Assembly (NCBI RefSeq): GCF_904849725.1
Contig: NC_058520.1
Coordinates: forward strand, 398,053,993-398,117,992
Length of the DNA: 64,000 nucleotides
From: Hordeum vulgare subsp. vulgare
Taxonomy: Eukaryota; Streptophyta; Magnoliopsida; Poales; Poaceae
Direction: 5' to 3'
Part shown: one piece after another, positions 46,839 to 58,843 of the stretch
Position numbering within the stretch: the first letter of the stretch is position 1
Layout of the letters: each line of letters starts with the position of its first letter
Notes under the pieces: model-generated
What the model was told of the DNA's origin: nothing
Databases searched by the model: none
The model's input: the letters and a program-made list of their open reading frames with translations, nothing else
Position numbers and translations under genes: made by a program

Positions 46839-47755
46839 TGCCGGTGAAGGATCGACACCTTTAGGGGCCTCGACGGTCCCCTTTTTGCTGGTTTGGCAAG
46901 GGAGGGGTCATGGCAAGAGCATAACCAACAGTCAGGGCCCAGCAAGATCATTTTACCCAAGTTCAGGCCGCGTGGTGCGTAAAACCCTACTCCTGCATGT
47001 GTTTAGTTATTCGTTTTGGGTTACTATTGATCTGTCCCTTTTACAGCCTTTCGATTTGCCAAAAAGCCCCTACTACTCAGCCTCGGACCTCCTTTTATAG
47101 GCAAAGGGGTCACCAAGTGGCTCAGTGGGTGAACGGTGGGTTCACGGGTGAAACAGCGCCGACCGACAGTTACAGTGCTACTGCCTTGTCAGAGGTGCAA
47201 TAAATGCTTCGATAGACTTCCCTGACCTCGTCAGGGGGGGTTGGACACGTACCCACCCGTGGCAACTCTCGGGCGTTGCGCTGGCTTGCGGGCGGACGCG
47301 TGGCGCGTGCATTGTCAGTGGCGTGCTCGTAGGTCGAGGCGTTTGCAGGTCGCGAGGGCGCCCTAGGCCCGCGCTTCTCCTCGGGCCTTTCTCTTTCTTC
47401 CCGACAGGGTTACCTTGTCCGGGATCTTCTTGTTCCTCTCGGCAGGGAGGTGATGGCCTATCGAGGCCTTGTCAGCCTTCTCGGCAAGGGTGGCTTGCCG
47501 GGGCTCAGTCTTTCTTCCTCGACGGGAGGGTCTCGTCGTGGCATTGTCTATCTCCCCGGCAGGGAACTCCTGTCTTGGTCTCTTCATCCTTCCCAATAAG
47601 CGAGTGCTTTCCGGTGCTTGCAATCTGCACTTGGTGGTTTATGAGTCTCGCTTTCTCCCTAAGCCTCAGCGATGCGCCTTGCCATTATGGAGGGGTTGTC
47701 GGTGTCCGTGCACATGTCTGGGGCACTGGACACCCCAGTCTTTAGTGCACCGATA
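46839..47755 (-). repeat. 5' LTR of the Tat-like element
   Basis: 917 bases, TGCCGGTGAAGG ... GTGCACCGATA. The start has one change from TGTCGGTG of the left LTR, and the end has TA for CA. The flank is GTCAT (47756-47760). Confidence 0.85.
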
Positions 47756-47760
47756 GTCAT

Positions 47761-48061
47761 TCTTCCACTTTATGCTATAATTCTAATGCCTTTTCTCTTT
47801 TAATTTGCAAGATCTACACAAAGAGGCAAATTGCCGAAAAATTGAAGTTTGGACTAAAAGCCATGGAAAAAGCGAGAAATTTTGTGGACTCCAAATGACC
47901 TGAAATTTCATAGTTCTTTATACAATATATAAGAATTATTGGAATGAAGAACCACAAGAGGGGGGCCACATGTTGCTTCGAAGGCAACAGGGTGCAACCA
48001 CCCCACTAGGCGCGCCATGATGCCTTGGCGGCTCATAGGCTACCTGCATTGCCCCTCTTCT
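47761..48061. repeat. Unassigned repeat between the Tat-like element and copy 2
   Basis: No gene. The wording (TGGACTCCAAATGACCTGAAATTTC and a GGGGGGCCACATG stretch) is like the inside of Gypsy LTRs I know from Triticeae. It is continuous with 43461-43734 before the Tat-like insertion. Confidence 0.4.
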
Positions 48062-49641
48062 TGTAGGATCGAAAGTATGTCTAGAGGGGGAGGGATGATT
48101 AGACTACTTGGCCAGATAAAAACTTAGCCTTTTCCCAATTTTTAATGTGGGCCAGTTTTAGCAATTATGACTAGTCAAGCACACCCTACACATGCACATC
48201 TCCCATCAAAGAGTATATAGCAGCGGAAAGTAAAACATGCAAGTGTAAAGTACGGAAGGGTAGGCAGATCAAACACATGAGGTTGACACTATAATTTTTG
48301 GGATGGTTCCGATAGGTGGCGCTATCGTACGTCCATGTTAGTGGAGACTTCAGCCCACGAAGGGTAACGGCGACGAGAGTCCACGGAGGGCTCCACCCAC
48401 AAGGGGTCCACGAAGAAGCCGCCTTGTCTATTCCACCACGGCTTCCATCCACATAGGACTAGCCTCACTCTCGGTAGATCTTCACAAAGTAGGTGATCCC
48501 CTTGCCCTTAGAAACATCTTGGTTCAACTCCACAAGACGAAGTAGGAGGGTCCCAAGAGACACCTAACCAATCTAGGAGGCACCACCTACAAAAGGTAAT
48601 AGATGTGGTAGAACGATGAAATCCTTGTTCTTGTCCTTCTAAAGATAGTCTCCTCAACACTCAATAACTCTCTCTCGGATTTGGCAAGGGTATGAGAGAT
48701 TGATCTTGTGGCAAGCAACTTGGGGAGGCCAGAAATAAAGGTTCAAATGGTTAGAATGAAATCTCCTGATCTCAACACATGAGTATGTGGCTCTCTCTGA
48801 GAAAGAAATGAAACTTGCAATGAAGTGTGTGTTCTGAGTTCTTCCTCTATGAATTAGAGGTAGATGGAGGGGTATATATAGGTAGCACACAAAATCCAAC
48901 TGTTACACCATAATTGACCAACTCAGTGACACCGAAGTTACAAATTCGATGGTACCGACCTGCTCAAAAGGTAGAAACTTTAAATCTTGGTGGAACCGAT
49001 ATACACAACTCGGTGGCACCGAAAAGGTGAATAACAGTCAGATGACACAACTCGGTGACACCGATACTCAAACTCGGAAATTTTTATTTTGTGTACCGAG
49101 GAAACAGAAAGTTGGTCAGATGAACTCGGTAGCACCGACGCAATTTCGGTTGCACGAGAGTGGAAGGGTTTGGCTAGGATCTGTCTAAGTCTAAGTTTCG
49201 GTTGCACCGAAGTGGTAGGGTTTGGCTAGGATCTTTCTAACTCTGAAATAGGTAGGGCCGAGTGGAAATTGTTGGTGGCACCGATTTTTGGATATTTAGC
49301 TCGGGACAGATATAATTTGTGGAAGAGTGGTTGAGTATTTTTGGTGGCTAACTCTAATCACTTGAGAAACCAATTCATCATAACACCTCATCCCCTTTAA
49401 TAGTATTGATTTTCCTATGGACTCAAATGGGATTTCTCACGAAGTGTAATATAAAGAGTCTTTTTGCTTGAAGGTTTAGCCAATCTTATTCCTTCCTTCA
49501 TCAAGGGGCATCTGCCCTCAATCCTATGGCCAAAGTATCTTCTGAACTTTTCTAAAACATACTTGGAAAAACTCATTAGTCCCATGATGCATAAGTTGTG
49601 ATTAATCACCAAAACCACCTTAGGGAGAAATTTTGCTTTCA
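48062..49641 (-). repeat. 3' LTR of copy 2
   Basis: 1580 bases, TGTAGGATCG...TTGCTTTCA. The block 48915-49290 carries at least eight TCGGT-N3-ACCGA motifs (for example ACTCGGTGGCACCGAAA near 49011 and ACTCGGTGACACCGATA near 49050). The flank at 48057-48061 is CTTCT. Confidence 0.85.
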
Positions 49642-49657
49642 ATCTCCGCCTTTTTGG
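49642..49657 (-). other. Polypurine tract of copy 2
   Basis: The minus strand reads CCAAAAAGGCGGAGAT before the LTR start TGAAAGCA, the AAAAAGGNGGAGAT form seen in Maximus/SIRE-like elements. Confidence 0.8.
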
Positions 49658-50218
49658 TAATTGATGGCAACATATAGATCAAAGCTTCGACAAAATATAT
49701 AATCAATGATTAGCATCAACGCTTTGAGAGGTATGTGAAAAACAAGAGCTCCTCCTAAATTTGTGCAATATTTTAAATTTGTGTTTGAATGCAAATACAT
49801 AATCGATTAGGATCATGGGTTACACTTCCATGTCACATAAAACTTCATGGTGCGCATAAAAGATAAGAATGAATAGCAATGAACATAGCACCAAAAACAA
49901 GTGAATGATCATGATGTAGATAGCTCATAATAATAATGTAGTAGAATCAAAAAATCAAAGCGTATGATCAAACACACATCTAAGCAGATAATGTCATCCA
50001 AAAGACCAAATAATGTTTTGGAAACCAAAGGAGAGCAAATAAAGTCAAAAGCTCTCCCTCTCTCGAAGCCCTAATGATCTATACACTTCTCCCCCTTTGG
50101 CAACAAGTACAAAAAAGTTCAAAGGTCTAATCTAAGCGCCCCTCTAGGCATGATCTCCTCCGGTAGGAGATGTTGGAGTAGACAAGAGAGCATCGATGAA
50201 GGCTTCAGTTGATGTCGC
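49658..50218 (-). other. 3' untranslated part of copy 2
   Basis: AT-rich, no ORF. The first 300 bases are the part lost from copy 1. It contains TTCTCCCCCTTTGGC (about 50087), also in copy 1 at 35477. Confidence 0.6.
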
Positions 50219-52218
50219 TCAAGCAGGAGCTGGAGGTGTAGACACTTGAGGTGGTGGAGCAGGAGCTGAAACATGAGCTGATGAAGACGATCTATCTTCT
50301 GGTACTAGCACGACTGCTGACCTGGTCTGGGTCGAGAAACATGGGGTAGTACGAAGAGGTGGGTCATCATCATCATTGTCATCATCATCATCATCATCTG
50401 AGTGTGGAATCTGCACTGAGTTAACTTCATGTCCTAGTTGTTTGACTGTAGTGGTCAACTACATAACCTTCACATCCAGGTCATGGAACTTTGTCTCCAC
50501 GATCCTCTCTAGGCTCTTCTGGTTCAACATGATCTCAGATATATTCTTATCCATCCCTTGGATGGTGCTGACCAAGAACAACATATGTTCGTCTATAGTT
50601 TTAAGATGTGGTAGTTGATCTGGAGCATTCTTAGCGATCTCTGCAGCAGCTACCTTTGCAGCTTCTCTAGCTGTAGCTGAATCTCGATGAGAGGCATCCA
50701 TCACAACTTCATTATCCTCGAACTCTGGCTGTAGTGGAAAATTAGGACGATCAAGCTGATATGCATGCTTGTCAATCTTGGCATTGATGAGCATCTGAAT
50801 GTATGGTGCATTTCGCAAGATATCTTCTGATCTATAGAAGTTCTCCTAAATGTCTTAGCAATCAAATCCATGACTTTGAAGTGAGTGTGGGTGTCTAAAT
50901 GAATTAGCATATTGATGGAATAGCCGTTAATCGTTTTGTCATCGCCTAATTTGGGCATCACGGTATGCCTCAAGATAGTGTTGGTAGTGGTTATTCCAGC
51001 TTGCAAAAATAGACGGACTCAAGCTTGTGAGATGGCAGGAAGTCATTTGGCACTGTTTTGTACATATTGGCCATGGAGTTGTGGTTCTTCTTTGGTTCTG
51101 AATACACATCCAAGTCCTCTGCTCCTATCTTTGGAGAACCAATAATATTAGCCCGTTCTTCAATTGTGGCTTCATATCTATGGCCATCGGTCATCCAGAC
51201 AACTGTGCCATCTAGATAGAAATGAATTATTGAATAAAATTGCAAAATCATTTCATCATTCCATGCAGTCACATGTGTGCCAACAAACTCTTCAATGTCA
51301 ACAAGATTGAATTTCTCTCTCACTGAGGAAAGAAAAATTCATTGGCTTTGATGTAATTCCATTCGACATATCTCATGTCACTAACTGTTGGACATTTGTC
51401 ATATAGAACTGTCTCATAAAAGTCTTGTTGTTCTTTCGTGTGAAATCTGGGATGAACTGCAGTCCTTCTCCTCACAGCATAGGGATCAATAGCTCTCCAC
51501 TTCCTCAGCCCGACATCTCTTCTCTTCTTCATGTATTGAGCTATTGGATGAGCCTCATTGTGAACTGGCAAATGAGTCCTTAACTTCATGAGAATTGGTG
51601 CATCTCAATATCTTCCTCTATAGCAAAGGCTCTGGAAGTAGTGCCTTTCTCTTTAGCAGCTGCAGGTATGTCCTTTGTAGTCCTCTTGGGAGCTACAGGC
51701 TTCTTTGGAGCTGAAGGCTTTGGAGTAGAAGGCTTCATAGCATCTGCCATAAGCTTCTTTTTCTTCTTTGCGGGAGGGGCCTTAGGTGGTATTTCCTCTT
51801 CCTCAGCAGCAGCTGTTTCAGCTGTGTCTTCATACATGGAAGTTTGTGTGCCAATGACATGAATGGTCCTTTTCCTGACTCACATTACACCAGCCTTCTT
51901 AGGAGTTTTCTCAAGGGTAAGTGTCCCTTTCCTTACACACTCTAGAGCTCTCATGTCAGAAGTTGTACAGTATTCCTTCCTGACAGTTTTCTTGACAGCA
52001 TGCTTCTCTTTCTGCTTTTGGAGAGCAGACTCAACAAGGAACAAGTCTGAGTCCTCTTCATTAGAATTCAGTTTCCTTCTTGTCCTTGTAGCATCCTTGG
52101 GCAAGCCATGGGAACTGGGGTTGCCTGGATCAGGAGGGGACCTCTCAGGACTACTTCATGAATCCATCTCAACACTATCCTCAGTGAAGTTGTTTTGGCT
52201 ATCATCAGACCCTGACAT
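50219..52218 (-). pseudogene. Extra ORF of copy 2, resembling 'putative plant transposon protein' (about 640 residues)
   Basis: ATG at 52218 (MSGSDDSQN). A basic, Lys-rich N-terminal part (52104-51586; PPAKKKKKLMADAMKPSTP) is followed by the core (51589-50700): KLRTHLPVHNEAHPIAQ, FHTKEQQDFYETVLYDK, MRYVEWNYIKANEF, then FYSIIHFYLDGTVVWMTDG-HRYEATIEE. A coiled-coil-like segment (50580-50430, ISEIMLNQKSLERIVETKF) and an acidic, Pro-rich tail (DDDDDDDNDDDDPP) close it. It is broken by single-base shifts near 51588, 51322, 51000 and 50830 and a stop near 52160. No pol motif. The core shape (FYS..hF..DG..hWMT.G..Y) fits the plant transposon protein domain; the role is unknown. It sits where SIRE-type elements carry an additional 3' ORF. 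Confidence 0.65.
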
Positions 52219-52369
52219 CTTGCAGACCAACCACACAGGCAGACAAGCAAATCAGCAAACAAGAAACCTTGTGAAATAGATATATAGGATAAGAAGGGTT
52301 GAGCATCACAAAACATAGAATTTCTCAAAATTTGAAATCAGAAAGTTTGGGTATGATCTACTGCAGTAT

Positions 52370-53100
52370 GAATGTCAGTAGCACCGGGTTGGGTTTTTCA
52401 GAGTCACTGAGACTGACCACTTGCTAAACAGAAACTTGGGTAATCTTTTCGTTGTAACCAAAAAGAGCTACTCAGTCTCACCGAAGCGGTTCTCAGAAAC
52501 CCTAAAACATAAATCGGTGGAACCAATTATTCCAACTCGGTATCACCGAGATGCATGCTGCGGGAAATCAGATCCAAGATTCGTTCATTCTGTATAATAT
52601 GGAAATTTCTTGTGGAATAGGAAGATTGCAAACTATGTATTGTGGATGGGGAAAAACCTAATGCACGAGAATCAGATTAAAGAATGCAAGAGGGTTCGGA
52701 TTCATACCCTAATTCGGTGATGAAGCCGCTAGACGACGACGGTGGCGAGGATTCCATCGGCGGCAGCGAATCCCAACACTGGAGGCGCTCGGGGATGCAT
52801 AGGCGATGACCAGGGTTCCTTGTGATGGTATCTTAGGGTTGGGGACAGACGTTTGAGGACTGATTTCGAAACTTCGGATCCGCCAGAATATATACCCATC
52901 ACTGTCGGTGTCACCGATACTAAGAATTCGGTGCCACCAAGTTTCGCTGTTGTTAGTTGACATGGGAACTCGGTGAAACCAAGATAATGGTTTCGGCGGT
53001 ACCGAGTTTGAAAACCTAAATCAACTTGGGGAATTCGGTGGAACCGAGATTGTGGGGTTGGTTACACCGAGATTCACAAAGATGTTTTGGAGTGCAGCCT
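52370..53100. repeat. Cluster of TCGGT-N3-ACCGA motifs upstream of the extra ORF (copy 2)
   Basis: Examples are ACTCGGTATCACCGAGAT near 52534, TGTCGGTGTCACCGATAC near 52903, TTTCGGCGGTACCGAGTT near 52991 and ATTCGGTGGAACCGAGATT near 53034, plus many half sites. Same position relative to the ORF as in copy 1. Confidence 0.7.
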
Positions 53101-53489
53101 TTGTCGATATGGAACTCCGAGTGCTCCTTCAAACAAAGGGATCAAGAAGTGCTTGTTCAAGTTTTGTGATGAAGCATGAATAGAACTTGAGACGAGAAAG
53201 CATAGGTAGCTAGAGAGGGGTCCTAAGCATTATTGTCTATACAATTGGCAAAATATAAATTAAAAACCAAATAGCAAAAATTGGATATCCTCGAATGAGA
53301 AAAGATATGCAGACCAACATGCACACACAATAAGATGTCAAATATAATCATGATGAACATGCACAAACATACTAGCATCTATCAAGCACTTAGTCGATGA
53401 CGAAGTCATCTATATATGAGTATATTGACTTAGAAGTCAAATAAGAATACCTGGTCATAGGTCATACTCATCGTTGAAGAAAAAGTAGG
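53101..53489 (-). other. Non-coding internal part of copy 2 before element C
   Basis: Collinear with 38440-38870 of copy 1. It has no AT expansion. Nothing coding is visible. Confidence 0.6.
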
Positions 53490-53494
53490 GTTAC
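53490..53494. other. Target-site duplication of element C, left copy (GTTAC)
   Basis: GTTAC here and ATTAC at 61823-61827 differ by one base. Copy 1 shows the undisturbed sequence as GGATTGCCACTTTT at the same point. Confidence 0.8.
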
Positions 53495-55113
53495 TAATGA
53501 CGAGATGATGTATATACTTCTCGCACCTTGTTGGTTACCCCAACTGGAACGTTGAGATGTAGTCAGTCGCAAGTTTTCCCTCACACAAAGACTGTAAGGC
53601 TTATCAGACCAGTAGGACTCCTAGGATCAACAAGTAGGTGACTGCTGCCCCTATCTAGCAGAAGACGTACACCTGCACACACACAAATAACTTTTCTCCC
53701 AATGAGTACAGAGAGGTTGTCAATCTCTCCGGCCTTGTAGTTTGCAAAGGATCAAAACACAAGGGAGAATAGTAATAGTGATTGCAACGAAAGAGTAAAT
53801 GAAAGCAGTAAATGATGGAGGTGTAAACAATGATGGTGATATGGACTAGAGTCACATGATGTTCACTAGTGATGTCTCTCTCCCAAAAGACGATACAACT
53901 ATGCTTGGGTAAACAAATTACAGTTGGGCAATTGACAGAATTATGAACGCACAGCAATGCTAATTACACTACTTGAAAGTTAGAGGCTCAATAGTAATGG
54001 GCGGTACGCCAAGACAAGTGGACCGTTTATTCATCAGCATCTACTTACTACTCGTCCACCTTGAGATATCTATCCAGAACATCTCGCGGTATTAAGTTGC
54101 GAGCCCCACCCAAAGTGTAAACTCAAAGCAACGGACAACTGCATTAACAAACTATGCGTAAGGTAAACAATCCTTGCAACCGCGGTCACAAGCACCGTTG
54201 TTTTCTCCCTGGTGGCAACAACACATCCCCTAGTCACATGTTTTGTCACTCAAGCTAGACATCGAGGGGCATGAACCCATAATCATGCATAACGCTCCCT
54301 CTTGGAGTTACAATCTACTAATCAACCAAAGCAATAAGTAGCAATGGAGAACATGCATGAATCACTAAGGAACGTAATATAAAGGGATAATCAAATATAT
54401 AAGTCATAACAGTCTGAACGTAATCTCATAATCTATCGGATCCAAACAAACCGAGCATAACAATAGCAAGAGAACTACATAGATGTCTTAATCATGTAGG
54501 GCAGCTCAAAAGGGCTAATCATGGAAGTGCAAGATTGGAGAGAAGACATCACATAGCTACTATTCATGGACTCATGGTCCAAGAAGGACTACTCACGGCA
54601 CGTCCGGGAAGCATCCATGGTGGTGGAGAAGCTCCCGGAGGTCAATCCTCCCTCCGGCAGGGTGCCAGGAAGAGGTCTCCTGACCCTCCCGATCCCGGAA
54701 GCGCTGTGGCGGTGGAACGATGGTGACATTTGCGATTCTGAATATAGGCGAAAGGTGGGCACCAGAGGAGGTGGGACCCACCCAGGTAGCATGTGGGCAC
54801 GCCCAGGGGGTGGGCCGCGCGAGGAGGTCGCCTGGACGGCCCCTGGCCCCCTCAGGCTCATCTTCGGTGATCTGGAAGCTTCCGGTACGCTTATTTTTTT
54901 ATATTTTTCTCGGGATTTTTGGGACTTCGAAAAATTAGGTAAAAGCCCCTGCAAAATAGACATCAGCAGACAGAAACTGGCACTGGGTGTACTGAGTTAG
55001 TAGGTTAGTCCAAATATGTGTAAAATGATATAAAAGTGTAGCAAAACATATAACAATGTCACCCAAAAGATCATGGAACAAGCAGAAATTATAGATACGT
55101 TTGGGACGCATCA
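53495..55113 (-). repeat. 3' LTR of element C
   Basis: The plus-strand start reads TAATGACGAG where the partner LTR has TGATGACGAG, so the terminal TG has changed to TA. It ends GACGCATCA. Two to three short indels separate it from the partner; the stretch near 61408-61445 is missing here. Confidence 0.85.
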
Positions 55114-55128
55114 ACATCCCCAAGTTTA
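55114..55128 (-). other. Polypurine tract of element C
   Basis: The minus strand reads AATAAACTTGGGGATGT before the LTR start TGATGCGTCCC (the end is at about 55114). A related motif lies at 57298-57315. Confidence 0.6.
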
Positions 55129-57991
55129 TTTTTTGCTCGTCCTCGAGTAGATAAATGATAGCACAAATAATTTTTGTGGTGATATGCTAACACACATATA
55201 AGAACTTCAAAGTAAATAAAGTAAGATATGCGATTCAAGTCAAGATAATAACAAGCAAGAGTCTATATCTAGTATTGAGTTTAGCAAACTAAGAACATAA
55301 AGGTGTAAGAGCTCTCGCTGTCCGTGACTCGAACGTCTCCAAATGGTGTTTGCGTGCAAGAAGTGGGAGATGGGTTGAGATCATAAAATATTTTTTCGTT
55401 GATTGAGAACTCAATCTACTATACTTCACACTTGGTCTCCTTCGGAATCTTATTTTGACTCATCCCCAGACCACTAGTCATGCACAAGTCAAAATGATCC
55501 TCTCCCTTTCGACTTTGAGCACTCATGCAATGGATGAGCGTAAGCAATATATGTTGGCACTTTGTATGGCAAATAGAATAATGATGGTGAAGGAAGACAA
55601 AAAGGTGTGAAAGGCTCACATCAATGAGGACAACCATAGGCGAGAGAAATCCAAATGATTGAAATGATGTGAGGAGTAGGGATTGCCATGTAACGGATGC
55701 GCATATGAGCTAAGGTAAGCTCACCAATGGAACTAGTGGGGGTGCATCCAACTTGTTTGACCTAGAGCTCATTTGAGGAGACTCATCATTGGAATATGCA
55801 AACCAAGTTCTATAGTGTAAGGGTCCCCACATAGTTATGCATGAATGGTAATCTCTATGTAGTACAGATATATTAATGGAGTACGAGTGTGGATCTTTCA
55901 AAAGGAATAGTAGTGTTGCCCCCTTATCTCTTATTATAATTTTTATTTTTATTTTTCTCATTTTTTTATATTTTTGTGGCCTCTTTGGCTCTTTCTATTT
56001 ATCTCTCATTTTTCCTCTTTGGGATCTTTTAATTTGTCCTCTTTGGGATCTTTCCCTCACTTAAGGGCAACACTCTATGTTTTACATGAATAAAAAGAAG
56101 ATCATCACACTATATAAGAAGTACTCAACATAAAGACAAGTGAACACTATCATGATGTATGCAAATGTATGCCTCTGCCCGTGTAGCAGGATATGCAATG
56201 ATACTAGCGCGTCATGTGGCAACAATTTGGGCAAGGCCCAACTATCATGCGGCTCTACGATCAAGCAAAAGCATGTATGACATGAAGATCAAGCCATGAG
56301 ATGGTGGATGTTGCATGGCAATGTATTTAGGAAAGGCTATGGAAATGCCTTAATAGGTAGATATGGTGGCTGTTTTGAGGAAAGATATAATGAAGGTTAT
56401 GTATGACAGAGTGTATCATGTCATGGGTTTGGATGCACCGGCGGAGTTTGCACCAACTCTCAATGTGAGAAAGGGAAATGCACGGTACTGAAGAAGCTAG
56501 CAAAATATGGATGGTGGAAGTGCCACCAATCGAATACTCACATTAGTCCAAAGAACTCATAAACTTATTATCGGTAACTCTCTATCTAGTTAGGAAATTA
56601 ACAAAGAGACAAGTACCCCGAGGAGGAGTGTTTGGGGGTTTGGTTATCCTTGCGCATCCTCGACTCATGGTAACGTGAGGGTACTCTATATATTCCAACC
56701 CCTCCAGAGGTTAGCGATCAATTTAGTAGCTAGAGTTCTCAACTAATTTTAGTTTTTTTAAAACACACAGATTTCCCAAAATACAACACCTATCACTAAT
56801 AGGCTCAAGATCTTGGCACCAATAGTCCAAACATTACTCAAATCAATACCTCAAAACTATTGCAAGTTACTACTATACTTAAATAGCAACCACAATTACC
56901 TACTCATGCAAGACACACAACTCAGTGCAACGAGCCAACTCTCTAAACAAGATAAGCATGATAACTCAAGAGAGTTCCAAAAGCAACCTAAATAAAATCT
57001 CTTAAAAGATATATCATAAAAATAAGAGCGAACCAAGACAGTAGCTATGTAAAGATAGAGAAAACACAAAAAGGATAAGCATGAAAACCTATGTTGTGTT
57101 CTAGAGTGGAATGAGGCGTGTTTCTTTCCCAAACAAGGTAGGCTAGGTTCCGACTTGTTATGAACAGCAAGCGAAACTAAAAAACTAAAAAGTAAATAGC
57201 AGGACGCTCCAAGCATAGCACATAACATATGAAGTGATAAAAATATAGTTTGGAGATGGACGAAGTGATGATTATTGATAGAGAAGGGGATGCATGGGGG
57301 CATCCCCAAGTTTAGACGCTTGAGTCTGCTTGAATATTTCTTGGGGTGCATGGGGTCATCCCCATGATTGAGCGCTTGACACTCCTGTATCTTCTTTCAT
57401 CATCTCCCATCGCATACTTGAAAACTCCCTTCATACGAAACTCATCATAAGCTGATTAGAGTGGTTAGTACCCTTAATAAAATAATTTATTACCTACTGG
57501 AAATAAATATTTTCATGAATAGATATTGTTTCTCATGATTGCGAAAAGGTTTTTACAAAGGAAAAGCAAGCTTAAGATATGAAAACATAAAACGTGGCAG
57601 AATCTACGAAAAACAGAACAACATGTAGTAAATAATTTATTCGGGGCACTTCTGCAACTCAAATCAAAAAACTCAGTACACATGCCAGAAAGGCAATTAT
57701 ATATGTCATGCTCTCAAAAAAATTACGATCTAAAAGACGATCCGGTGATTGTTGGCGAATTTTTCCGTTTGGCAAACATAATCTGTTTCTGGACAGCTTG
57801 TCACAATTTTTGAACTTTCTTGCAATCGGAGGCTATAAATTGGCACAAAGCTTAAAAATAAAGATACAATGATGTTGCTACAGTAGTAACAAGCATCAAG
57901 ACCATGAAAACTGAAAGTAAAAAACAAATTGGGTTGCCTACCAACAAGCGCTTTCTTTTATGCCTTTGAGGTAGGCATAATGCAAAAAAGA
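55129..57991 (-). other. Non-coding 3' internal region of element C
   Basis: No protein domain in 2.9 kb. The layout matches elements A and B: a pyrimidine tract with CTCTTTGG units (55920-56060), paired GGGGGCATCCCCAAG-type motifs (57298-57365), and a short stretch before the protease end. Confidence 0.6.
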
Positions 57992-58663
57992 TCAAGTATT
58001 ATCAACTCCATAAGAATAACTTGCCCGAGTGACAGACTCATAAGGTAACTTAATCTTGTTTCGATGGAAGTGTTCCATTCCCTTTTTAAGAGGAAATCAG
58101 AATTTAATGATCCCCTCTTTCATGTCAATGATAGCACTAACGTTGCGAAGAAAAGGACGTCCCAAAATAATTGGACATGAAGGATCACATTCAATGCCCA
58201 TAATAAGAAAATCAACGGGCACATAATTATCATTGAGAATAATAAGAACATCATCAATTCTTCCTAAAGGTTTCTTTATGGAAGAATCAACAAGACAAAC
58301 ACCAAAAGAACATTGATCATAAGGTTTCAAATCAAGCATATAATACATTCTTTTGGGCATAACGGAGGCACTAGCTCCAACATCACATAAAGCAAATTAA
58401 GAGATATTATTCAACTTAATCATGACCATAGGATCCCAACCATCTTCTAGTTTTCTAGGAATAGAAGTCTGTAGCTTGAGCTTCTCCTCCCTAGCTTTGA
58501 TAAGAGCATTGGTAATATGCTCAGTGAAGGCAATATTGAGTGTACTAGTGTGGGGATCTTTAGCCATTCTTTGCAAAAAGGTGATAACTTCGAAAAGACT
58601 ACAATTGTCAAAATCAAGGTTACTACCATTAATTAAAGTAGTAGTAATGTCATCTAAGCTCAT
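57992..58663 (-). pseudogene. Aspartic protease region (element C)
   Basis: The minus strand shows FALCDVGASASVMPK (about 58400-58345) with the D-x-G-A-S loop, then IILGRPFLRNVSAIIDMKEG, and it ends SYSYGVDNT at 57992. A stop follows GIIKF (about 58096) and another lies before FALCD (about 58397). The part upstream (58663-58400) is the link to gag. Active-site Asp is present, but the frame is broken at several places. Confidence 0.8.
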
Positions 58664-58843
58664 TCATTTGGTAGTCACCAAATTCAAAGGACCTTCTTGT
58701 CCTATAGTTGAGGTATTAGCATCACCATTAATAGGTCCATTTGGACTAGGAGTGCGATGGGTGCTAAAAGTTTTGAAATCCTCAACAACTTGTATAGTAG
58801 TAATGGTAGTGTGTATAGGAAGGCTCTTAATTCTCTCTTCCTC

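Larger units (their letters stand above)
43735..47755 (-). mobile_element. Tat-like Gypsy retrotransposon, non-autonomous, with antisense B3 gene
   Basis: LTRs at 43735-44204 and 46839-47755, a 5-bp duplication, a primer site (46818-46836) and a polypurine tract (44205-44221) define a 4021-bp element on the minus strand. The ends are TGTCGGTGAAGG and TTTAGTGCACCGA. No RT, RNase H or integrase is visible, and only a poor trace of a gag-like N-terminus near the primer site. Between the 3' LTR and the middle of the element a broken host-like gene lies on the opposite strand, the position where Tat-lineage elements are known to carry antisense ORFs. Confidence 0.8.
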
